From: Mixta hanseatica
GTDB taxonomy: Bacteria; Pseudomonadota; Gammaproteobacteria; Enterobacterales; Enterobacteriaceae
DNA length: 64,000 nucleotides
Assembly: GCF_023517775.1 (NCBI RefSeq)
Contig: NZ_CP082904.1
Span: forward strand, 124,001 to 188,000
Direction: 5' to 3'
Positions 25,696 through 34,640 of this stretch are shown piece after piece (positions within the stretch are counted from its first letter, which is position 1; every line of letters starts with the position of its first letter). The translations under genes and the position numbers were made by a program. Below the pieces are notes generated by a model, which worked only from the letters and a program-made list of their open reading frames with translations, had not been told where the DNA came from and ran no database searches.

Positions 25696-25883
25696 TATTT
25701 ATCTTTATCCGTTTTGTTGGACCGGCGTTGCCAGGTACCTTCATATTTTAACGAGCGTGGCGGCAACAGCCGTTGCGTAACGCCGCGCCAGCGGGCAGGA
25801 AGCCAACGGGTATAGAGCGGTTTCGTCAGCAGGGCGAGCAGAACCAGCAGAATTAAAATCTGCACGCCATCAATCAATGTCAT
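25695..25883 (-). CDS. bcsF: Small membrane protein BcsF
   Basis: A 62-residue protein with one N-terminal membrane segment (VQILILLVLLALLTKPLY) and a basic cytoplasmic tail. In E. coli, BcsF recruits BcsE and helps BcsG. The longer open frame upstream lies in bcsE; the ATG at 25883 (MTLIDGVQ) overlaps the bcsE stop as ATGA and is the natural start. Sequence conservation with E. coli is low, but size, topology and position match. Confidence 0.9.
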   Translation of the reverse strand: MTLIDGVQILILLVLLALLTKPLYTRWLPARWRGVTQRLLPPRSLKYEGTWQRRSNKTDKDK

Positions 25884-27430
25884 TTGCGCGCTGTCCCCTG
25901 TTGAGTAAGGCTGAGCACCACCGGCTGCGGCATCTGACGCTCGGCGGGTTGCGGCGGCATTACATCTGGTTGTGCAATGTTGATTGCTGGCGGCATATCT
26001 TTCCACGCCTCCGGCACCAGCGCTTTCATCTGTCTGATTTCCGACAGGATCTGTAAATCCTCAAACCAGACCAGACGGTTGGAAAACAGTTCATCGTGCG
26101 GCAGACGGAAAATAAATTTCAGCGCAGTATCAAGATCGTTATAGCGGCATGAGGAGAGAAACAGGTAAAGCCGATCGCCGCGCACCGTGACCAGATCGCC
26201 ATAACGACGCGGTTTACATAAGGTAAGCGCCTGCTCTGGTTTGATTTCCGGCACCGGGCGCAACGCCACCAGCAGCCCTTTGCCATTTTCCGGCAGCAGC
26301 GTATTGCTAACCAGCTGCGTCACCGCCTGGCAAAAGTTATCCAGCGGCAGAAAGCCTTTCTCTTGCAACGGCTGCAGCGACTGTAACAGCGCATCCAAAT
26401 TGGCAGGGACATGGCGGTTATAGCGCTGTCCCTGAACGCTTTCCAGTATGGTCAAAAAGCGCGACATCGGCGCGCCAAAGGGCACAATAGCATTAACGCC
26501 ACAGGCTAACAGCAGGCGCTCATCGCTGTAGCGCAGGCTGGTCTGCATTTCACGCACCATAATCTTCAGTCCGGCCCCGCGCATACGGCGCAGGCTGTGA
26601 ACATGCTGAGCCAGCGCGCGGATCTCTTCATTATGATTCAGGCAGAAAATCACCGTAGCGGAATCAGCCTGCTGCGCACGTGAAGCAACCATCTCATTAC
26701 TGTCGAATAGTTGCCAGTGGCTGGAAAGCGGCGGCGCGCCCTCCAGAACATGGCGTTCCGCAATGCAGACCGCTTCATCATTCAGCGTCAGCGGCGTGTT
26801 CTGATCAACTTCACGTAGAGCGGCAAAGCCTGCGTCACGGGCGGTTAAGCGTAGCGCCCGATCTGCCATCAGGCGTTGATCGTGACACCACCAGCTAACA
26901 CGATAATTCCAGCTGTCCTGCTGATATTCCAGGTGCGCGAGACCGTTTAATTGCCGGAAAGTACCCAGTAAGATCTGACGTAAATTATTTACACCGGAAC
27001 CGGAAGTAATAATTAACAGGCAGCAATTACACGCTGATAAAGTACGGTTAATTTTTTTTATCCAGACGGTTAATTCCGCAGGTGATAGTTTTTCTATGAA
27101 CGGAAAATTATTGAAGAATAATATCAACTGCGGCTTCGCTGAAAGCGTGCGGGCTAAATCTTCTGGCAAATCCAGCAGCGCCCGACGTTTTTCCGGCAAG
27201 GAATAAAAAGGAATACGCTCTGGCCCATGAGGCAATGCGGGTTCCAGTAACGATTGCGGCCTTTCACCGGCGCTAATCAACGTCAGCGCCTGCTGTGCGT
27301 CAATAACCTGACGCGCCAGCCTGCGGGCATCCTCAGGCCGGTTAACGGTAAGCCAGTAGCAGCCCGGCGGCTGCATTTCAATTAATTTATTTTGAACCTG
27401 CTCAATGCCGAGCGTAAAAGAGAGTGCCAT
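25880..27430 (-). CDS. bcsE: c-di-GMP-binding cellulose regulator BcsE
   Basis: A cytoplasmic protein that boosts cellulose output by binding c-di-GMP and assembling with BcsR, BcsQ, BcsF and BcsA. It has 516 residues, similar to E. coli (523). The conserved C-terminal GIL/degenerate-receiver region begins near VLEGAPPLSSHWQLF. The c-di-GMP I-site appears as RYGD in CKPRRYGDLVTVRGDR, equivalent to RTGD in E. coli. The far C-terminus is a Pro-rich tail that would carry the BcsF contact. It is divergent from bcsR, with 174 bases between starts. Confidence 0.94.
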   Translation of the reverse strand: MALSFTLGIEQVQNKLIEMQPPGCYWLTVNRPEDARRLARQVIDAQQALTLISAGERPQSLLEPALPHGPERIPFYSLPEKRRALLDLPEDLARTLSAKPQLILFFNNFPFIEKLSPAELTVWIKKINRTLSACNCCLLIITSGSGVNNLRQILLGTFRQLNGLAHLEYQQDSWNYRVSWWCHDQRLMADRALRLTARDAGFAALREVDQNTPLTLNDEAVCIAERHVLEGAPPLSSHWQLFDSNEMVASRAQQADSATVIFCLNHNEEIRALAQHVHSLRRMRGAGLKIMVREMQTSLRYSDERLLLACGVNAIVPFGAPMSRFLTILESVQGQRYNRHVPANLDALLQSLQPLQEKGFLPLDNFCQAVTQLVSNTLLPENGKGLLVALRPVPEIKPEQALTLCKPRRYGDLVTVRGDRLYLFLSSCRYNDLDTALKFIFRLPHDELFSNRLVWFEDLQILSEIRQMKALVPEAWKDMPPAINIAQPDVMPPQPAERQMPQPVVLSLTQQGTARK

Positions 27431-27604
27431 AGAAGTTTCGCAAATTGGTTCAACCGAAGCTATTTTATTATAGACAGTGATTTATTTCGCCTGGATAATT
27501 TAAACAAATATAATAAAACGCCAGGCCCCAGGCTTAGCCTGTCTCCTTACTGTCGGTAAGGAAAAACGAATGCTATTCAATGTCTTTTTTTAATGGCAAG
27601 GTAA
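27431..27604. promoter_or_regulatory. bcsE-bcsR divergent control region
   Basis: Contains TATAAT (27509-27514) oriented toward bcsR. Two consecutive small hairpins follow in the presumed bcsR leader: CAGGC-TTA-GCCTG (27529-27541) and CCTTAC-TGTCG-GTAAGG (27545-27561). The -35 is poor, which suits an activated promoter. Confidence 0.5.
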
Positions 27605-27808
27605 ATGAAACAACCGCAAGAAATTTCTGCTATGCCGGATAATACCGGGCTGCATGATGACATTAGTACGCTTGGCGAAGCCTTTTCTTTTTCTGCTTTT
27701 CGCTATGTCGATATTGCACGTGAAGAACGTTTGGCGGCTATTCTGGCGCGCTGGCCGTTACTGAATGAGCTATCCGCAGAACAAAAGGAAAAAGCATGCC
27801 GGTCTTAG
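27605..27808 (+). CDS. bcsR: Cellulose synthesis regulator BcsR
   Basis: A small (67-residue) cytoplasmic protein that, in E. coli, forms a complex with BcsQ and BcsE regulating the synthase. The recognisable part is DDISTLGEAFSFSAFRYVDIAREERLAAILARWPLL, the BcsR core. CAAGG precedes the ATG. The 3' end overlaps bcsQ by 13 bases, consistent with translational coupling in the bcsRQABZC operon. Confidence 0.9.
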   Translation: MKQPQEISAMPDNTGLHDDISTLGEAFSFSAFRYVDIAREERLAAILARWPLLNELSAEQKEKACRS

Positions 27809-28527
27809 CGCTACAGGGCGTGCGGGGAGGGGCGGGCACCACTTCCGTGACGGCGGCGCTGGCCTGGGCTTTACAGCAGCTGGGCGAGCCGACGATAGTG
27901 ATGGACTGGTCGCCCAGCAATCAGCTGCGCCAGCATTTTAATACGCCGCAGAGCGAGGCTCGCGGCTGGATGCGCGCCATGCTGGACGGCGGCGATGCGC
28001 AGCATGTGGCGTTACGCTACCCGGACGGCCCCGATTTTATTCCGTTTGGCCAGCTAACCAGCGCCGAGCGCACCCGTTTTTATGCCGATCCGGCGACGTT
28101 CGCTGAGGCCTGGCTGCCTTATCTCGCCGCGCTAAAAACCCACTACCGTTGGGTTTTACTCGATTTACCAGGCGGCGAACAGCCGTGGCTGCAGTCGGTG
28201 TACGCGCAGACCGATCGGCTGATTCAGCTGCTGGTGGCTGATGCTAACTGCCATCTGCGGCTGCATCAGCCCGTTGCCGACCTACAGCCGCTCTATCTGC
28301 TTAACCTGTTTAACGCCAACAGCAAAGTACAGCAGGATCTGCATCAGTTATGGATTAGCACGCTGCGCAATCTTATTCCGCTGATGATCCATCGTGATGA
28401 GGCGCTGTTTGAAGCGCTGCTGAACAAGCAGCCGCTGGGTGAGTATCGGCCGCTGGCGCTGGCCAGTGAAGAGATCATTACGCTGGCGAACTGGCTAATC
28501 ATGCATATCCGCGAGGAGGGCGTATGA
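27796..28527 (+). CDS. bcsQ: ParA/MinD-like ATPase BcsQ
   Basis: A cytoplasmic ATPase of the SIMIBI class, essential for cellulose secretion in E. coli and polar in location. It has 243 residues. The P-loop reads QGVRGGAGTTSVTAALAWAL: as in E. coli BcsQ, both lysines of the KGGxGKT deviant Walker box are replaced (R and T), so weak or unusual hydrolysis is expected. The Walker B region is WVLLDLPGG. It ends in the ATGA overlap with bcsA. Confidence 0.94.
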   Translation: MPVLALQGVRGGAGTTSVTAALAWALQQLGEPTIVMDWSPSNQLRQHFNTPQSEARGWMRAMLDGGDAQHVALRYPDGPDFIPFGQLTSAERTRFYADPATFAEAWLPYLAALKTHYRWVLLDLPGGEQPWLQSVYAQTDRLIQLLVADANCHLRLHQPVADLQPLYLLNLFNANSKVQQDLHQLWISTLRNLIPLMIHRDEALFEALLNKQPLGEYRPLALASEEIITLANWLIMHIREEGV

Positions 28528-31130
28528 ATCCGCTACGCTGGATCATCGCGGCACCCGCCTGGCAGGCGCTAAGCGCCCGCTACGACGGCTATCTCCAGGC
28601 TGGCACCTCACGGTTGGCGGCCGGTATTCACTGCTTCTGGCTGGTGCTGGGCTGGGCGCTGCTGCGTTTTGAAACCGCAGGCTGGCAGCGGATTATTGCC
28701 CAACGCCGGACGCTCTGGCCGCATATTTCGCCGGAGCGCCCGCGTCCGCTGGATATCATCCGCTTTTTCTCACAGAGCCTGTGGCTGCTGCTCTTTCTGC
28801 CACAGGATGGTAACGCCGTAAGCCAACGCAAAAGGCTGAACGCCTTTCGCCACCTGTTCAGCTGGCGTCAACGCTTTCATCTGTGGCTGGATAGCCTGCC
28901 GCAGCGTATTCAGCATGGCGATCGACTGGAGCAGCGGGTCAGCCGCATGCCGCCGGTGCTGCGCAAAGGGGTATTTATTCTCTGCAGCGTCGCCGCCGCG
29001 CTGCTGGCGCTGCTCTGTATCTCTCAGCCGCTTGATCTTTTCACCCAGTTTATCTTTGTTTTAATGCTGTGGGGGCTGGCGATGATTGTACGGCGCGTGC
29101 CGGGACGTCTGGCCACCATGATGCTGATTGTCCTGTCGCTGACCGTCTCCTGCCGCTATCTCTGGTGGCGTTATACCTCCACGTTAAACTGGGACGACCC
29201 GCTCAGCCTGACGTTCGGCCTGCTGTTGATCGGCGCGGAAACCTACGCCTGGGTGGTGCTGGTGCTGGGCTATTTCCAGACATTGTGGCCGCTGCATCGC
29301 CAGCCGGTCTCGCTGCCGGAGGATACTCGTTTGTGGCCCTCGGTTGACCTGCTGGTGCCGACTTATAACGAGCCGATGAGCGTGGTAAAACCCACTATTT
29401 ACGCGGCGCTGGGCATCGACTGGCCAAAGGATAAGCTCAATATCTATATTCTTGATGACGGTAACCGCCAGGAGTTTCGGGATTTCGCGGCCAGCGTCGG
29501 CGTCAGATATGTGGCGCGTCCCACCCATGAGCATGCCAAAGCGGGCAATATCAATAACGCGCTGCGCACCGAATGTCAGAGCGAGTTTGTCACGATTTTT
29601 GACTGTGACCATGTGCCGACGCGCTCTTTCCTGCAGATGACACTGGGCTGGTTTATCAAAGATAAAAAGCTGGCGATGCTGCAAACGCCGCACCACTTCT
29701 TCTCGCCCGATCCGTTTGAGCGCAACCTTGGCCGCTTCCGCCGAACGCCGAATGAGGGCACGCTATTTTATGGCCTGGTGCAGGACGGCAACGATACCTG
29801 GGACGCCACCTTTTTCTGCGGCTCCTGTGCGGTGCTGCGCCGCAGCGCGCTGGATGAAATCGGCGGCATCGCGGTAGAAACCGTGACGGAAGATGCGCAT
29901 ACCTCGTTGCGTCTGCATCGACGCGGCCATACTTCCGCCTATATCCGCATCCCGCAGGCGGCCGGTCTGGCGACCGAAAGCCTCTCTGCGCATATTGGCC
30001 AGCGTATTCGCTGGGCACGCGGCATGGTGCAAATTTTCCGTCTCGATAACCCGTTGATGGGGCGCGGCCTGAAGCTGGTGCAGCGGCTATGCTACGCCAA
30101 CGCCATGCTGCACTTTCTGTCCGGCATTCCGCGCCTGATCTTTCTGCTGGCGCCGCTCGCGTTCCTGCTGGCCCACGCCTATATCATTTTCGCGCCGGCG
30201 CTGGCGATCGCCATTTACGTACTGCCGCATATGCTGCATACCAGCCTGACCAACTCGCGTATTCAGGGCCGCTACCGCCACTCTTTCTGGAGTGAGGTCT
30301 ATGAAACCGTGCTGGCCTGGTATATCGCCCGGCCTACCACCGTGGCGTTGTTTAATCCGCATAAGGGCAAGTTTAACGTAACGGCGAAGGGCGGCCTGGT
30401 AGAGGAACAGCATCTCGACTGGGTGATCACCAAGCCTTATATGGCGCTGGTACTACTTAACCTGGCAGGCGTGGTTATGGCGGGCTGGCGTATCGCTTAT
30501 GGCCCGCAGAATGAAGTGCTGACGGTATTGGTAAGCCTGCTGTGGGTATTCTACAACATGATCATTCTTGGCGGCGCGGTGGCCGTTTCGGTTGAGGCGC
30601 GTCAGATCCGTGAAGCGCACCGCGTGGAGATGGCGATGCCCGCCGCGATTGCCCGTAAAGATGGTCATATGCTGCCCTGTACCCTGCGTGATTATTCAGA
30701 CGGGGGCGTGGGCGTTGAGCTGCGCGAAGCGGATGCGCTTAAAGATGGCGAAGAGATCCATTTGCTGCTGCGCCGCGGCCAGCAGGAGTTCAGCTTTCCG
30801 GCAAAAGTGCAGCGCGTATTTGGTCGCCGGGCCGGTATCCGCCTCAATAACCTTTCTACCGCCGAGCATATTGAATTTATTCAGTGTACCTTCGCCCGCG
30901 CCGATACCTGGGCGCTGTGGCAGGACGGCTTCCCGGAAGATAAGCCGATCCAGAGCCTGACTGACATTATGATCCTCGGCTTTAAGGGCTACATTCGCCT
31001 GGCTGAGTATGGGCCGGCGCGGGTACGCCGGCTGTTCCTGACGCTGACCGCTTTCCTTTCCTGGCTGGCGTCGTTTTTTCCCAAAGGCGTAGGAAGCGCA
31101 ACGGCAGGCGCTGCCGGTGTAAAACAATGA
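28524..31130 (+). CDS. bcsA: Cellulose synthase catalytic subunit BcsA
   Basis: A membrane glycosyltransferase (GT2) that polymerises UDP-glucose to beta-1,4-glucan and extrudes it. It has 868 residues, as in E. coli (872). The catalytic set is complete: DDG near 312, DCD near 360 (TIFDCDHVP), TED near 455 (VETVTEDAH), and QRIRW near 492. The C-terminal PilZ domain that binds c-di-GMP has RxxxR (REAHR) near 697 and DYSDGG shortly after. An N-terminal extension before the membrane segments is of the enterobacterial type. ATG overlaps the bcsQ stop. Confidence 0.98.
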   Translation: MNPLRWIIAAPAWQALSARYDGYLQAGTSRLAAGIHCFWLVLGWALLRFETAGWQRIIAQRRTLWPHISPERPRPLDIIRFFSQSLWLLLFLPQDGNAVSQRKRLNAFRHLFSWRQRFHLWLDSLPQRIQHGDRLEQRVSRMPPVLRKGVFILCSVAAALLALLCISQPLDLFTQFIFVLMLWGLAMIVRRVPGRLATMMLIVLSLTVSCRYLWWRYTSTLNWDDPLSLTFGLLLIGAETYAWVVLVLGYFQTLWPLHRQPVSLPEDTRLWPSVDLLVPTYNEPMSVVKPTIYAALGIDWPKDKLNIYILDDGNRQEFRDFAASVGVRYVARPTHEHAKAGNINNALRTECQSEFVTIFDCDHVPTRSFLQMTLGWFIKDKKLAMLQTPHHFFSPDPFERNLGRFRRTPNEGTLFYGLVQDGNDTWDATFFCGSCAVLRRSALDEIGGIAVETVTEDAHTSLRLHRRGHTSAYIRIPQAAGLATESLSAHIGQRIRWARGMVQIFRLDNPLMGRGLKLVQRLCYANAMLHFLSGIPRLIFLLAPLAFLLAHAYIIFAPALAIAIYVLPHMLHTSLTNSRIQGRYRHSFWSEVYETVLAWYIARPTTVALFNPHKGKFNVTAKGGLVEEQHLDWVITKPYMALVLLNLAGVVMAGWRIAYGPQNEVLTVLVSLLWVFYNMIILGGAVAVSVEARQIREAHRVEMAMPAAIARKDGHMLPCTLRDYSDGGVGVELREADALKDGEEIHLLLRRGQQEFSFPAKVQRVFGRRAGIRLNNLSTAEHIEFIQCTFARADTWALWQDGFPEDKPIQSLTDIMILGFKGYIRLAEYGPARVRRLFLTLTAFLSWLASFFPKGVGSATAGAAGVKQ

Positions 31131-31149
31131 CTCAACTGATGATGCGACA

Positions 31150-33525
31150 ATGACGAGAAAAATAAGCTGGTTTACCGCAATGCTGATGGGGCTGTTACCG
31201 TTAGCGCATGCCGCACCCGAACCTAACTCTGCCGGTCAGGCGATGGGGATTGCCCAGCCGGCTCAGGCTGCCGGCGCTGCTGCGCCGGTTGATACATCGG
31301 CTCAGGCACAGGCTGTTGATAGTCCGTCCATGGGCGCTCAACCTGTCGCCACGGTTAATGCCTCGCCAGGCGCCGCTGCGCCGCTGCGTAATAGTGAGTT
31401 AGTATTCACTAATGTTGCGCCGCCGCCGGGTAGCTTTAAGCTCCAGGGTACCCGCCCGGATGGGCAAATCGAGTTTGGCGTACGCAGCGATGAGCTGGTC
31501 ACGCAGGCGGTGCTGCATCTCACTTATCGTCCATCACCGGCGCTGCTGCCGACGCTATCCCATTTTAAGGTCTACCTGAATGAGGAGCTGGTCGGCCTGG
31601 TCACCATCACGCCAGAGCAACTGGGCAAAGAGAATCAGGCGACGGTAAATATCGATCCGCGTTTTATCAGCGATTTTAACCGCGTGCGCTTCGAGCTGGT
31701 TGGTCATTACACCAACACCTGTGAAAACCCCGCTAACAGCGCCATTTGGCTGGATATCGGTAAAGAAAGTCGACTTGATTTAACGCTGCAAAAACTGCCG
31801 CTGAAAAACGACCTGTCCGATTTCCCGGAACCCTTCTTCGACAGCCGCGATAATCGTCCGCTACAGCTGCCGATGATCTTCGCCAGCGCGCCAAACCTCG
31901 GTGAACAACACGCGGCGGCGCTACTCGCGTCCTGGTTTGGCGTACAGGCGCAGTGGCGCGGCCAGTCATTTCCGGTGCTCTATAATCAGCTGCCGCAGCA
32001 GCAGCACGCGGTGGTGTTCGCCACCAACGATCGACGTCCTGACTTCCTGAAAGATTATCCAGCGGTGGAAAAACCCACCGTAGAGATCATCAGCCAGCCT
32101 GATAATCCCTATCAGAAGATGCTGCTGGTGCTGGGGCGCAATGATGAAGATCTGCTGACGGCGGTCAAAGGCATTGCCCAGGGCGATGTCCTGCTGCGCG
32201 GCCAGTCCGCTACCGTTGAGCAGGTGAAACAGCTGGCGGCACGTCAGCCTTATGATGCGCCAAACTGGGTGCGTACCGATCGCCCGACTAAATTCTCCGA
32301 GCTACAGCAGTATGAAAACCAGCTGCAGGCGGGCGGTGTTCAGCCTTCTCCGATTAGCCTGACGCTCAACCTGCCGCCGGATCTGTTCCTGGTGCGCGCG
32401 CGCGGCATCAAAATGGATCTGACCTATCGCTACACCTCACCGCAGCAAAATGACGGTTCACGGCTGGCGGTTAACCTGAATAACCAGTTTATGCAGGATT
32501 ATCCACTACAGGTAAAGGACGATAACGGTAAGCAGCTGTTGCATATTCCGCTGATTCAGGGATTACAGGATACCGGCGCCTCACTGACTATTCCGGCGCT
32601 GCGTCTTGGCGTGGTTAATCAGCTGCGCTTCGATTTTGATTACCCCATCACCGTGATCGGCGGCAGCAGCGATGAGCGCTGCGCAACCATATCGCCGGTG
32701 GCGCATCACGTAGTAGTGGACGGCAATTCCACCATCGATCTCTCCGGCTACCGTCACTATATCGAAATGCCTTCGCTGCGCGCCTTCGCCAATGCCGGTT
32801 TCCCGTTCAGCCGCATGGCCGATCTGGCGCAGACGCTGGTGCTGGTCAACCCTAAACCCCAGGCCGATCAGGTTAGCGCGCTGCTGAACGCGATAGGCAA
32901 TATCGGGGCGCAAACCGGCTTTCCGGCGCTTAACGTGCAGATCAGCGACGACTGGTCAAAAGCCAGGTCGGCTGATGCGGATCTGTTGATGATCGGTACT
33001 GTTCCGCCTGATTTACGCGAAGATAGCCGCATTAATCTGCTGGTGGAACGCGCGAAAAGCTGGGTGGATAAGCCGGTGCGTCAGTCGGTACTGGATAATG
33101 TCGATACGCCAGCTGGCGATCGCACGGCCGGCAGCCGCACCACCATTATCTCCGATGGGCCGATGGCGGCGATTATCGGCTTCCAGTCGCCGTTTAATGC
33201 GCAGCGCAGCGTGGTCGCGCTGTTGGCGGACAGCCCGCGCGCTTATCAGCTATTAAATAATGCTCTGCTCGACAGCGGTAAACGCGCCGCGATCTATGGC
33301 TCCGCATCGATTATCCGTGAGTCCGGCGTTAACAGCCTGCGCGTGGGCGATCGCTACTTTGTCGGTCATCTGCCGTGGTGGGAGCGTCTGTGGCATGCGT
33401 TGGCGTCCCATCCGGTACTGATGGCGCTGTTTGCCGTGGTGGTGGTGCTGTTGGTGGCCCTGATGGTATGGCGGCTGATGCGGTTGGTAACGCGTCGCCG
33501 TCTTGGTAATGAGGATGACGAGTGA
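31150..33525 (+). CDS. bcsB: Cellulose synthase periplasmic subunit BcsB
   Basis: A periplasmic co-subunit that guides the glucan and is anchored by one C-terminal helix needed for BcsA activity. It has 791 residues, with a signal peptide ending around AHAAPEP and an Ala/Pro/Gln-rich linker to about residue 85. Repeated carbohydrate-binding and flavodoxin-like modules follow. The terminal membrane segment is VLMALFAVVVVLLVALMVW. GHYTNTCENPANS.IW and SSDERCATISPVAHHV are family stretches. The linker is somewhat longer than in E. coli. It overlaps bcsZ by GTGA. Confidence 0.97.
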   Translation: MTRKISWFTAMLMGLLPLAHAAPEPNSAGQAMGIAQPAQAAGAAAPVDTSAQAQAVDSPSMGAQPVATVNASPGAAAPLRNSELVFTNVAPPPGSFKLQGTRPDGQIEFGVRSDELVTQAVLHLTYRPSPALLPTLSHFKVYLNEELVGLVTITPEQLGKENQATVNIDPRFISDFNRVRFELVGHYTNTCENPANSAIWLDIGKESRLDLTLQKLPLKNDLSDFPEPFFDSRDNRPLQLPMIFASAPNLGEQHAAALLASWFGVQAQWRGQSFPVLYNQLPQQQHAVVFATNDRRPDFLKDYPAVEKPTVEIISQPDNPYQKMLLVLGRNDEDLLTAVKGIAQGDVLLRGQSATVEQVKQLAARQPYDAPNWVRTDRPTKFSELQQYENQLQAGGVQPSPISLTLNLPPDLFLVRARGIKMDLTYRYTSPQQNDGSRLAVNLNNQFMQDYPLQVKDDNGKQLLHIPLIQGLQDTGASLTIPALRLGVVNQLRFDFDYPITVIGGSSDERCATISPVAHHVVVDGNSTIDLSGYRHYIEMPSLRAFANAGFPFSRMADLAQTLVLVNPKPQADQVSALLNAIGNIGAQTGFPALNVQISDDWSKARSADADLLMIGTVPPDLREDSRINLLVERAKSWVDKPVRQSVLDNVDTPAGDRTAGSRTTIISDGPMAAIIGFQSPFNAQRSVVALLADSPRAYQLLNNALLDSGKRAAIYGSASIIRESGVNSLRVGDRYFVGHLPWWERLWHALASHPVLMALFAVVVVLLVALMVWRLMRLVTRRRLGNEDDE

Positions 33526-34640
33526 TCGCCTTGATACTACGTGGCGCGCTGCTGGCGCTGATGCTGCTGGCTGCAGGGCGCGCCAGCGCTGATTGTACTG
33601 CCTGGCCAGAGTGGGAACAGTTTAAACAGGACTACATCAGCGATCAGGGGCGGGTGATCGATCCCTGGGAAGGAAAAAACATCACCACCTCCGAAGGGCA
33701 AAGCTACGCGCTCTTTTTCGCGCTGGTGGCGAACGATCGCCCCACCTTCGACCGGCTGCTGAGCTGGACGGAGAACAACCTGGCGGCGGGCGATCTGACG
33801 CAGCGTTTACCCGCCTGGCTGTGGGGGCAGGAGAGTAAAAGCGGTAAATGGCAGGTACTGGACGAGAATCCGGCCTCCGATGCCGATCTGTGGATCGGCT
33901 GGACGCTGCTGCAGGCGAGCCAGCTCTGGCACAGCCGCAGCTATCAGGTTACCGGTACGCTGCTGTTAAATCGGGTGGCGAAAGAGGAAGTGGCCGATCT
34001 GAAAGGCTTCGGGCTGATGCTAATGCCGGGTAAAGCCGGTTTTATCCAGCCCGACAGCTGGATGATTAACCCCAGCTATCTGCCGTTGCAGCTGTTAACC
34101 CGCCTTAGCGCGCTGAAAGGGCCGTGGCCGGAGATTAACCGCAACGCGCTGCGTCTGCTGCAGGAGACCGCGCCAAAAGGCTTCGCGCCGGACTGGTATG
34201 TCTGGCAGAGCGGCAGCGGCTGGCGTCCTGATAAAGCCAAAGGACCGATAGGCGGCTACGATGCCATTCGCGTTTATTTATGGGCGGGCATGCTGAGCGA
34301 CGACGACCCACGTAAAGCAACGCTGCTGGCGCATCTGGCGCCGATGGCGCGTCTGACGGAAGCGTCAGGCAATCCGCCGGAGCGCGTGAATGTGCTGACC
34401 GGCGAAATGACTAATCACGGCAACGTGGGCTTTTCGGCGGCGCTGCTGCCGTTTCTCCAGGGTTCATATGCGCTGACGGCACAGCAGCAGCGGGTGCAAC
34501 AACAGCCGCCCGGCAGCGATGCCTACTACAGCAGCGTACTCAATCTGTTTGGCAGCGGCTGGAGTGATAACCGCTACCGTTTTACGGCGCAGGGCGACCT
34601 GTTACCGGCATGGGATTCACAATGCGTAACGTCAGATTAA
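33522..34640 (+). CDS. bcsZ: Periplasmic endo-1,4-beta-glucanase BcsZ (GH8)
   Basis: A glycoside hydrolase family 8 endoglucanase that trims nascent cellulose. It has 372 residues including a signal peptide (LILRGALLALMLLAAGRASA). The catalytic acid is the glutamate in NITTSEGQSYALF, and the aspartate base region is GYDAIRVYLW. PDSWMINPSYLPLQ is a conserved substrate-cleft stretch. The start is GTG at 33522, overlapping the bcsB stop as GTGA. The final codons overlap bcsC. Confidence 0.96.
   Translation: MIALILRGALLALMLLAAGRASADCTAWPEWEQFKQDYISDQGRVIDPWEGKNITTSEGQSYALFFALVANDRPTFDRLLSWTENNLAAGDLTQRLPAWLWGQESKSGKWQVLDENPASDADLWIGWTLLQASQLWHSRSYQVTGTLLLNRVAKEEVADLKGFGLMLMPGKAGFIQPDSWMINPSYLPLQLLTRLSALKGPWPEINRNALRLLQETAPKGFAPDWYVWQSGSGWRPDKAKGPIGGYDAIRVYLWAGMLSDDDPRKATLLAHLAPMARLTEASGNPPERVNVLTGEMTNHGNVGFSAALLPFLQGSYALTAQQQRVQQQPPGSDAYYSSVLNLFGSGWSDNRYRFTAQGDLLPAWDSQCVTSD

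Noticed and set aside
27545..27561. c-di-GMP riboswitch in the bcsR leader
   Set aside because: Only two short hairpins are present; the conserved GEMM core could not be recognised.
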